64,000 nucleotides of DNA from an uncultured Bacteroidales bacterium (GTDB taxonomy: Bacteria > Bacteroidota > Bacteroidia > Bacteroidales > Paludibacteraceae), in the NCBI GenBank assembly GCA_902798965.1, contig CADBYS010000006.1, positions 1 through 64,000 of the forward strand. The letters run 5' to 3'. This document shows positions 53,034 to 59,452 of this stretch, piece after piece (positions within the stretch are counted from its first letter, which is position 1; every line of letters begins with the position of its first letter). The notes under the pieces are model-generated. The model was not told where the DNA came from. It saw nothing but the letters and a program-made list of their open reading frames with translations, and did not search any database. Made by a program: the position numbers and the translations under genes.

Positions 53034-54302
53034 TTATGGCTTCAAGCAGCCAATGGGTACAACATATACGCCATCGTTGCGGCGGTAAGCAAACTGACCG
53101 GCTGTAAGAATCATCAAGAATGAGGGTTTATTCATCTTCTGCTCATCTACTTTGCTTGCCAATTTGAGAAGATTTTTTGCAGCATCTTCTTCCTCGTTCC
53201 TTCCTAACTTCACTTCTACTCCCGCCCAACGTCCGTCACGGAGTGAAATGACCAGATCACATTCCAACTCATTCTTATCGTGGTAGTGATATACATCGCC
53301 GTCGTTGGCTTGGGCATATACGCGCAAGTCGCGTGCGCACAAATCCTCGAATAAGAAACCGAGTGTCTTAAAGTCTTTTAATAGGCCATCGGGATTCGTG
53401 CGCAAAAGCACAGCTGCTATACTCGGGTCAACAAAATGTCGCTTGGGTGAAGTGCGGATGGCTGTTTTACTACGCAGCGAGGGCAACCATGCCTCCACAT
53501 TATCGACTACAAAAATGCGCCGCAGAGCATTCATGTACGATGCAAAGGTTGCTGTGGAGAGAGTCTTGTCATCAATAGTGACATCTTGTATTATTGTTTC
53601 ATTGGATGCCATGGTACTTACGTTTCGCGCAAGGGATTGAAGCAGTTTGCGCACGCGCTGCGGGTTCTTTTCTACGCCATCTACGCGGTGAATATCCAGC
53701 TCAACCACTTCGTCAACATAGTTTCTCGCAACGCGCAATGCAGCCTTGTCTTTCATTCCTATTGATGCAGGCCATCCGCCACGGCAGAGGGAAAAAGCCA
53801 ATTGTTCGATAGTAAGTTCCGATTGTGCCGCGATGTCAGGAGCGGAAGCAAACAATTCAGCCATGCTTACAGATCCGTTGGATTCGCCGGACTCCCAAAG
53901 CGTCATCGGGCGCATTCGAAGTTTAGCGATTCGTCCAGTGCCTGTATGGCGATGTTCATCATCAGCAGGGACAGCCGAGCCGGTAAGAATGAATTGCCCC
54001 ATCCGACGGCGTTGATCCACCTCAAAGCGCACGGCGTTCCATAGGACAAGGGCATCTTGCCATTCATCAATCAGCCGCGGTGTATCTCCTTGCAGCAGTA
54101 GCGATGGCTTGGTAGAGGCCATCCGTTGGTAATCGGCTGCCTTGTCTTCGTCCTGCAAAAAGACGGCACTATTCGCTTGATGCAAACCAGTGGTGGTCTT
54201 ACCACACCATTTTGCGCCTTCTATCAGCACTGCTCCGCTTGCTTCCAATTGCTCTTGTAATTCGATGTCCGCAATCCTCTTTCTGTAGTTTTCGACTTTC
54301 AT
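53034..54302 (-). CDS. AAA ATPase with DUF4143 and nuclease-like C-terminal region
   Basis: I start at the ATG ending at 54302 (MKVENYRKRIADIEL); another in-frame ATG is 12 bases upstream. The product has 422 residues. A Walker A (IEGAKWCGKTTT), a Walker B-like LIDEWQDA and the sensor-like FILTGSAVP are present, then a DUF4143 region and, near the end, LFEDLCARDLRVYA..ELECDLVISL..WAGVEVKLG, a PD-(D/E)xK-like arrangement. COG1373 proteins of this type are widespread in accessory regions; their role is unknown. It stands alone with its own promoter, reading towards the second BspA-like gene. Confidence 0.87.
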   Translation of the reverse strand: MKVENYRKRIADIELQEQLEASGAVLIEGAKWCGKTTTGLHQANSAVFLQDEDKAADYQRMASTKPSLLLQGDTPRLIDEWQDALVLWNAVRFEVDQRRRMGQFILTGSAVPADDEHRHTGTGRIAKLRMRPMTLWESGESNGSVSMAELFASAPDIAAQSELTIEQLAFSLCRGGWPASIGMKDKAALRVARNYVDEVVELDIHRVDGVEKNPQRVRKLLQSLARNVSTMASNETIIQDVTIDDKTLSTATFASYMNALRRIFVVDNVEAWLPSLRSKTAIRTSPKRHFVDPSIAAVLLRTNPDGLLKDFKTLGFLFEDLCARDLRVYAQANDGDVYHYHDKNELECDLVISLRDGRWAGVEVKLGRNEEEDAAKNLLKLASKVDEQKMNKPSFLMILTAGQFAYRRNDGVYVVPIGCLKP

Positions 54303-54328
54303 GTTTTCGACCATTTTAAAATTCGCTG

Positions 54329-54360
54329 CAAATATACTAAAAATAAATGAAATATGCAAG
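54329..54360 (-). promoter_or_regulatory. Promoter of the AAA/DUF4143 gene
   Basis: On the minus strand CTTG (about 54360-54357), 20 bases, then TATATTTG (54336-54329). The short distance to the start codon favours the ATG ending at 54302. Confidence 0.65.
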
Positions 54361-54477
54361 TTTTTGAACGACTAACTAAAAGAATTGTCGTAAATTTATT
54401 AAAAGATTTGGCTATACATTACAAAAGGGAAAGGTAGTTTGATTTATATACATAATGTGCTTACACTTCTAAATCCC

Positions 54478-54531
54478 CCCCCAAAAAAAAACGGCATGCG
54501 ATACACTGCCACCGGAGCAAAAGTGGAGTAA
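54478..54531 (+). pseudogene. Relic of a BspA-like gene 3' end
   Basis: Reading in frame to the TAA at 54529-54531 gives KNGMRYTATGAKVE, equivalent to the tail RNGKTYTVTGVKVE of the second BspA-like gene. A run of C and A (CCCCCCCCAAAAAAAAA) precedes it, and no more of the gene is present. The 3' flank (heptamers and hairpin) is intact, so only the end of a former gene, or a recombined gene end, remains. Confidence 0.8.
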
Positions 54532-54539
54532 GGGGGAAT

Positions 54540-54634
54540 TGAACGGTGAAAAGTGAAAGGTGAAAAGTGAAAGGTGAAAGAGAATAAAACTCGGATAATA
54601 ATACTACGAGCGGCTCAAATCTGAGTCGCTCGTA
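54540..54634 (+). repeat. BspA 3' block, copy 3: six heptamers and covarying hairpin
   Basis: Heptamers TGAACGG, TGAAAAG, TGAAAGG and so on (54540-54580, six units), then GAGAATAAAACTCGGATAAT, then the hairpin TACGAGCG/CGCTCGTA (54605-54634). Relative to the other copies one C-G pair of the stem is replaced by A-T, keeping the pairing. Confidence 0.75.
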
Positions 54635-54665
54635 ATGTGTTAGTGAATAGTCGCTAAAACTTCGG

Positions 54666-55367
54666 CTATTTATTTTGGTTAATCAGAGGGTAAGCGGCAA
54701 AGAGTTCCAGCGCTGTGGCTGTATCGGGAATGAGTTGCTTGCGGGCAAAATTCTTTGTCTGGTTATCCATTAGCACTTCACCAAGTCCCTGCATTAGCGC
54801 TCGCGACGAAAAGCCACGCACCGTTTCGGCACATTGCTGTGCATACTCGCTGACCGAAAGCCCTGTGCGCAAACGCACAATCTCTTCATTGATCTCGGTG
54901 CGGTTCTGCAAAAAGAACCACACATCATATATGTCACGCGGCGTGATTCGTTCGCCCAGTGCGCACAACTTATGCGCAAACATATCCGAAAGCGTCATGA
55001 CGCGTATATTTGTCCCCAATAACGAGCGAATCTCATAATGATCCGGATAGACACGATTACTGACTTCCAGTTTTAGCATTCTTTCGCCCTTGCCGTAATC
55101 GAGCACAAGTAACGCACCAAAATGCTTTAACGCCTCATCGTCGATCGTCCCGAATTTTACGAGCAGCTTGTGCAACTCATGATACACATATTCTTCCTTG
55201 GATTTATCCAACAGATTGAAATCCAAGTCCGTCGAGAATCGATTTAACCCATGGAACAGCATTAGTGATGTGCCTCCTTTGAACGCAAGAACCTTGCTCA
55301 ATTCCGGCTGCCGAAAGATGCCAAGCAGCACTTGCATCATGTAGTAACGATGTTTATTGATATCCAT
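54666..55367 (-). CDS. AbiEii-type nucleotidyltransferase (toxin of a type IV-like module)
   Basis: This 233-residue protein has VLAFKGGTSLMLFHGLNRFSTDLDFNLLD, the GG(T/S)-x9-13-DxD signature of AbiEii/MenT-like nucleotidyltransferases, and LSDMFAHKLCALGERITPRDIYDVWFFL, the conserved second half. It is translated after the AbiEi gene, which ends 3 bases upstream. Such toxins block growth by modifying tRNA or other targets and can act in phage abortive infection. Confidence 0.9.
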   Translation of the reverse strand: MDINKHRYYMMQVLLGIFRQPELSKVLAFKGGTSLMLFHGLNRFSTDLDFNLLDKSKEEYVYHELHKLLVKFGTIDDEALKHFGALLVLDYGKGERMLKLEVSNRVYPDHYEIRSLLGTNIRVMTLSDMFAHKLCALGERITPRDIYDVWFFLQNRTEINEEIVRLRTGLSVSEYAQQCAETVRGFSSRALMQGLGEVLMDNQTKNFARKQLIPDTATALELFAAYPLINQNK

Positions 55368-55370
55368 GGT

Positions 55371-55931
55371 CTATTGTTTTAGCAACGCTTCAACGCGTTT
55401 GGTTAATGCCGGTGAAGTATATACAGGCACAATCTGCCGAATGAGTTGTTTGTTTAGCGGATGGAGGTTGTCGAAGTAACACTGACCTGCGCTAAGGTAT
55501 AGCATATCAAGAAAAGCACGCTCGGGAGTCGCAATCGCTATATTGTCGCGCTGCTCTATGCCCATCATGTTTGCCCAAATCATAGGATTGATCTGCCGGA
55601 ACACATAGTTATTGCCGTCCACTTCGATGACGCGGTTCTGGTAGCTGATGCACGTAATCTCCGAACTATACTGAAAAGTCACACCCGCGCGTGCAAGCAC
55701 GTATTCCAATGATATATACGATGGCTTAAGCAAGGAACAAGCCATCTCTTCTTCCGAATAATTTGGTTTGGCATAGATACCTTTGCGCGGATTGAGCAAT
55801 GTACCTTTCTTGGCATAATACATTAGCGACCGACGAAGCGACTGCCGGTCTCTTTCCTCACAGCTCAACGCTAACCATTGCGGCGTAAACACTGTTCGTG
55901 AACTGGACAATATAGTGCTCAGTACATCCAT
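55371..55931 (-). CDS. AbiEi-type antitoxin
   Basis: The start is the ATG ending at 55931 (MDVLSTILSSSRTVFTPQWLA); a longer frame to 55982 would run into the promoter. The product has 186 residues. An N-terminal winged-helix region (LRRSLMYYAKKGTLLNPRKGIYAKPNYSEEEMACSLLKPSYISLEYVL) and the C-terminal TPERAFLDMLYLSAG motif fit AbiEi-type antitoxins, which repress their own operon and neutralise AbiEii. The gene order and 3-base spacing support an operon. Confidence 0.88.
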   Translation of the reverse strand: MDVLSTILSSSRTVFTPQWLALSCEERDRQSLRRSLMYYAKKGTLLNPRKGIYAKPNYSEEEMACSLLKPSYISLEYVLARAGVTFQYSSEITCISYQNRVIEVDGNNYVFRQINPMIWANMMGIEQRDNIAIATPERAFLDMLYLSAGQCYFDNLHPLNKQLIRQIVPVYTSPALTKRVEALLKQ

Positions 55932-55971
55932 AAGCAGGCTGTATGTACAAATTATTTGTACTTTCGGCGCA

Positions 55972-56003
55972 CAAAGATACAATATTTTTTTGATATATGC
56001 AAA
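55972..56003 (-). promoter_or_regulatory. Promoter of the AbiE operon
   Basis: On the minus strand TTTG (56003-56000), 20 bases and TATCTTTG (55979-55972). Sequence upstream of it resembles that around the orphan promoter at 5186-5218. Confidence 0.8.
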
Positions 56004-56094
56004 TATTAATGCAAGAAAATGTGTAAATTAAGTGCTTTTTTGCTAATTTGCCAACTTTGTTGAGCGAAATAACCAGCCTTAATATTATGAGGTG

Positions 56095-56907
56095 CTAAGC
56101 GGCAGCAGACGGGAGTCGAATGCGGGGAACGAACGGAGCGATGCAAGGAATATGGGGGAGGAGAAGGGAGATACCCGAATAGGATTCGAGGCTAATAGAC
56201 GAAGAGGGAGAAGCAAGGTGAATAGCCGGGCACTCGCCATCGGAAATGGCGAGCACAGGACACTCCTCGTGGGCGGCAGGTTGAATGGTAGGCTGCTGGG
56301 CTGCTGTTGGTGCAGACTCTTGAGCTGCTATTGGGGCGTTAGGCTGCTGGGCTGCTGTTGGGGCAGACTCCTTAGTTGCTGACTCTAAGGCGGTGAGTTG
56401 GGCGTGGAGGGTGGCAACGAGGAAACCGAAGAGGTTGGGGTAGAAGGTGCGGTAACCTTGTGGCGGGCGGTTGGGATGGAGCTCGTGCTCGCGGATATGA
56501 GCGGCGTGAAGTTGCTGATAGTGAGCGAGTTGATCGGGGTCGGCCATGATGGCATGCGCGCGATTGATCGCCTCGGTGTGGATCTCGATGTTGCGGCGCT
56601 CGGCATCGGTCATGGTGTCGGCGTTCTTTTGGATAATGGGTAAGGGGTAGATTATGTAAGGTGGGTAACCCTTGTACTTGGATTGCTTGACACCGGTGCG
56701 GCGCTTGCGGATGACGACACGCATACCGTATGCTTCGCGATCCTCGGGTTGTTCGATGGATCCGCGAATATACTCCCACACCTTGGTGTTGGGCTCAAAG
56801 AAGAAGTGGCCGTCAGGGGACACGACGACTTCGCCCAGACCTTTTTCTTCGATCCGGGTGATAACCTGCTGCAAGAGCGGGTGAATATGTAGGTCTTGAA
56901 CCAGCAT
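56095..56907 (-). CDS. Unknown protein with Ala/Gln/Pro-rich repeats
   Basis: This 270-residue protein begins MLVQDLHIHPLLQQVITRIEEKGLGEVVVSPDGHFFFEPN. A charged middle part (RKRRTGVKQSKYKGYPPYIIYPLPI, then helical DAERRNIEIHTEAINRAHAIMADP) precedes a low-complexity stretch of repeated APTAAQQP/APIAAQES segments (about 180-215). I recognise no known domain. It has a promoter about 185 bases upstream and no partner gene. The repeat segment has a regular underlying DNA repeat (GGCTGCTGGGCTGCTGTTGG on the plus strand). Confidence 0.55.
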   Translation of the reverse strand: MLVQDLHIHPLLQQVITRIEEKGLGEVVVSPDGHFFFEPNTKVWEYIRGSIEQPEDREAYGMRVVIRKRRTGVKQSKYKGYPPYIIYPLPIIQKNADTMTDAERRNIEIHTEAINRAHAIMADPDQLAHYQQLHAAHIREHELHPNRPPQGYRTFYPNLFGFLVATLHAQLTALESATKESAPTAAQQPNAPIAAQESAPTAAQQPTIQPAAHEECPVLAISDGECPAIHLASPSSSISLESYSGISLLLPHIPCIAPFVPRIRLPSAAA

Positions 56908-57092
56908 TTTGGTTTACTATTTTGCTTGTTATTTTTGGTTGATCGGTTTAGGAAATCGGAAAAGTAAACCCTAGGATGACCCCGTCTGTAGCCCCTTTTT
57001 ACCCCATTGGTGGAGGGGGGCGCGAGGTGTTTCAATGAACTCTGGCGTGTGCTGCACGGGGGCGGGCACTATGCCGATTACTAAACTTGATA

Positions 57093-57124
57093 CAAAGATA
57101 CAAAAAAAATGCGAGATATGCAAA
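57093..57124 (-). promoter_or_regulatory. Promoter of the unknown Ala/Gln-rich protein gene
   Basis: On the minus strand TTTG (57124-57121), 20 bases and TATCTTTG (57100-57093); the leader to the start codon is about 180 bases. Confidence 0.7.
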
Positions 57125-57346
57125 TTTAAGTCACATTGTTGTGACAGGGGCACGAGTGGGATTTTGAAAAATGGCAGGTGGAGATGACAAGTACAAGGGA
57201 CTTTTTGGGGCAACAATTAAAAACTATTACCAACAATTCCAAAGAATCATTTGGGGTCAAAAATTGCCAAAAATTATCAAAAATTCATTGGGCTTTGGGC
57301 GAATTTTGGTAAATTTTAACTAAAAAGCAAAATTTATTCCGAAAAA

Positions 57347-57378
57347 CTTGCAAATGTCAATTTTTTTTTGTAACTTTG
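57347..57378 (+). promoter_or_regulatory. Promoter of the vWA/tubulin-like operon
   Basis: CTTG (57347-57350), 20 bases and TAACTTTG (57371-57378). The leader is about 138 bases and consists largely of a 12-bp tandem repeat. Confidence 0.8.
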
Positions 57379-57427
57379 TACGCGGAAATGGTTTGTGCTG
57401 ATTGCCGGATATGCAAACAACCATACT

Positions 57428-57523
57428 ACAACTATACAAACAACTATACAAACAACTATACAAACAACTATACAAGCAACTATACAATCAACTATACAAT
57501 CAACTATACAATCAGTTAAACAA
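57428..57523 (+). repeat. Eight 12-bp tandem repeats ending in the vWA start codon
   Basis: Units ACAACTATACAA (four perfect), GCAACTATACAA, two TCAACTATACAA and a diverged TCAGTTAAACAA run without gap from 57428 to 57523. The last base of the last unit is the A of the ATG start codon. The repeats supply the whole A-rich translation-initiation region. Confidence 0.93.
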
Positions 57524-58533
57524 TGAAAAGAATCTTATCGGGCTTGGCGGTGGTGCTGTTCGCGTTGAGCCTGAATGCTCAGGGACAATTTAAGGATGTG
57601 CGGCAGACGTACCTGTGGGATGTGACCCTATCGATGAAGGGTTACAACGGCGCGCCGGACATCTACAGCAAGGTGGTGGAAGTGATGGTAAGGGACATTC
57701 AGTCGATCACCAACGAACGGACGGAGATAGTTGTTATTCCGTTCCAGGACACGCAGTATGACCAGGTGTGGCGCGAGTATGCCACACCGGAAGGGAAGGC
57801 TGCTATCATCAAGCAGATTAAGGAGTACAAGAACGAGAAGGTGACCAACACCAATATCTCCGCGCCGTTGCAGTACGTGATCGACAATATCTTCACTACC
57901 GACAAGATAGATATCATGAAGCTGATGACCGACGGCAACGATAATGTCAATCCCGCCAAGCTGCATGATATACTCAACCGGTGGTGCGAGATAGCGAAAG
58001 CCAAAGATGCGTACGGCTATTATATACTGCTGACCAATGCCGCCAAACTGGACTTCGAGCTCAAGGGCATATGCAACTTTGAGGAGGTGGATGTGAGTGA
58101 TATGCTGGACGGTATAGCGGACATCCGTCAGGTGAACAGTACCCTCAAGCGCGGTATAATCATCAATATCCGCGACGAGTACGACAAGCCCAAGCGCTTG
58201 ACATTCAAGATCTACTCGGGTGACGGCAATATCCCCGAGGGTTTCAAGATACGCTACAAGACTCTGCCGAACGACTATGTGGAGATCGACGAGGTGGCAG
58301 AGATGCAGGCCGACAACTCGCTGGAGATCCATCCGAAGTTCAAGAAACCGCAGGAAGAGTTGATAGCCGAGCTACCGACCGAGTACCTGTATGGCGATAT
58401 TGTGCTGCAATACGAGCCTACGCCGGAGATGTCGGAAGGCAAGTATGCCTACACCCGCATTGTGGATAACGAGTGCGCAGTGATGTTGGAAAATAAACCC
58501 GTTAAAACCGTTAAGATCTATGTTAAGCAATAA
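57523..58533 (+). CDS. Exported von Willebrand factor A (vWA) domain protein
   Basis: This 336-residue protein has a signal peptide (MKRILSGLAVVLFALSLNA). The vWA domain starts at YLWDVTLSMKGYNGAPDIYSKVV, with a MIDAS-like DxTxS (Thr for the usual first Ser). IVVIPFQDTQY, then MKLMTDGNDN with the later MIDAS Asp, follow at about residues 65 and 134. A C-terminal beta-rich region after about residue 200 is unassigned. It opens an operon whose next gene overlaps its end by 14 bases. By signal peptide it acts in the periplasm or at the surface, probably binding a partner through a metal ion. Confidence 0.85.
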   Translation: MKRILSGLAVVLFALSLNAQGQFKDVRQTYLWDVTLSMKGYNGAPDIYSKVVEVMVRDIQSITNERTEIVVIPFQDTQYDQVWREYATPEGKAAIIKQIKEYKNEKVTNTNISAPLQYVIDNIFTTDKIDIMKLMTDGNDNVNPAKLHDILNRWCEIAKAKDAYGYYILLTNAAKLDFELKGICNFEEVDVSDMLDGIADIRQVNSTLKRGIIINIRDEYDKPKRLTFKIYSGDGNIPEGFKIRYKTLPNDYVEIDEVAEMQADNSLEIHPKFKKPQEELIAELPTEYLYGDIVLQYEPTPEMSEGKYAYTRIVDNECAVMLENKPVKTVKIYVKQ

Positions 58534-59440
58534 GACACTCGCTATAGTATTGGCAGCCGTAGCCTGCCTGTGCATCAGTTGCAACAAGGTGCACGACGAG
58601 AACTCCGTAGTGTGGGGCAAGACGAACACGTACGACAAGTTCCTATGGAAGGAGCAGGTGCCCGATACGCTGAAGCAGACCCTGTGCTTCGACTTCAACG
58701 CTGATGCGCAGAAGTACCTGTCGGCGCCGCTGAAGTTAGGCGTATTCAAGAAAGATGCCGACGGCCATCTGCGTCCGGTGCAGCCTGACGAGGCGCAGCT
58801 GTTCGTTCGCGGCAAGGCTCTGGAGGGAAACGTGATTACCGTCAATGCCTCGGAAAAGGAGGTAGAGGTAGGCATCGTGTTCAACCCGAACGCTGAGAAT
58901 AAGATGCACTACTGGTATATCAAGCCGGTAGCTACCGCCGGTCTGGATCGCATCAACGACCAGGAGGCATACGGCGCTGACGAGGCGATCATGGAGATCA
59001 AGCTGCGCAAGCGCCATGTGATGAACCCGCTGGCGGAAGGGCTGATGTGGATAGGTATCATCCTCGCATCCGCTCTCGTGCTGTGGTTCGTGCTGCTCAA
59101 GCGCATGTTCTTCCCCACGTTCCGCGTTACGCGCATCCAGCTGAGCGATCCGTCGCCGTATATGAGTCTGATGAAGGTGAAGAACTACCGCCAGTGTATC
59201 CTCACGGACAAGGCGCAGAAGCAGAACGCTCTGAACAAGATTTTCTGCGGCGAAATAAAGTACGAAGTCAATCCGCTGTGGACGGCTCCCGTGGTGTTCG
59301 AGCCGCGCGACAAGAAATCCATCCGTGTTCGTCCGGATAAACATACGTACACTGTTGACTCACGCATCCTGAAGACGAATACGGATTACGTGATCGTGAA
59401 CGAAACGACGAAAAACAAAACAACCATTCGCATATCATAA
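58520..59440 (+). CDS. Lipoprotein with single transmembrane segment, operon linker protein
   Basis: This 306-residue protein has an N-terminal lipobox (AVACLCISCNKVHDE) and, in the middle, a clear transmembrane helix (GLMWIGIILASALVLWFVLLK, about residues 174-194) followed by a roughly 110-residue basic C-terminal part (FRVTRIQLSDPSPYMSLMKVKNYRQCIL..). If the signal is cleaved, the N-terminal half would be periplasmic and the C-terminal half cytoplasmic. That topology would connect the exported vWA protein with the cytoplasmic tubulin-like GTPase encoded next. I recognise no family; the linking role is inference from topology and operon position. Confidence 0.7.
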   Translation: MLSNKTLAIVLAAVACLCISCNKVHDENSVVWGKTNTYDKFLWKEQVPDTLKQTLCFDFNADAQKYLSAPLKLGVFKKDADGHLRPVQPDEAQLFVRGKALEGNVITVNASEKEVEVGIVFNPNAENKMHYWYIKPVATAGLDRINDQEAYGADEAIMEIKLRKRHVMNPLAEGLMWIGIILASALVLWFVLLKRMFFPTFRVTRIQLSDPSPYMSLMKVKNYRQCILTDKAQKQNALNKIFCGEIKYEVNPLWTAPVVFEPRDKKSIRVRPDKHTYTVDSRILKTNTDYVIVNETTKNKTTIRIS

Positions 59441-59452
59441 AACAAGAATATC

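Noticed and set aside
55932-55982. Upstream start for the AbiEi gene
   Set aside because: The extension would overlap the consensus promoter at 55972-56003, leaving no room for a transcript leader.
56092-56382. Plus-strand frame rich in Arg, Gly and Leu
   Set aside because: It is antisense to the Ala/Gln repeat region of the unknown protein, whose own promoter on the minus strand is clear.
57428-57523. 12-bp array considered as a CRISPR
   Set aside because: Units are contiguous and 12 bases long with no spacers, and no cas genes are present.
57402-57593. Leader frame coding for repeated QLYK/QLYN
   Set aside because: It uses a TTG start, consists of the repeat itself and runs out of frame into the vWA gene; more likely a by-product of a 12-base (four-codon) repeat.
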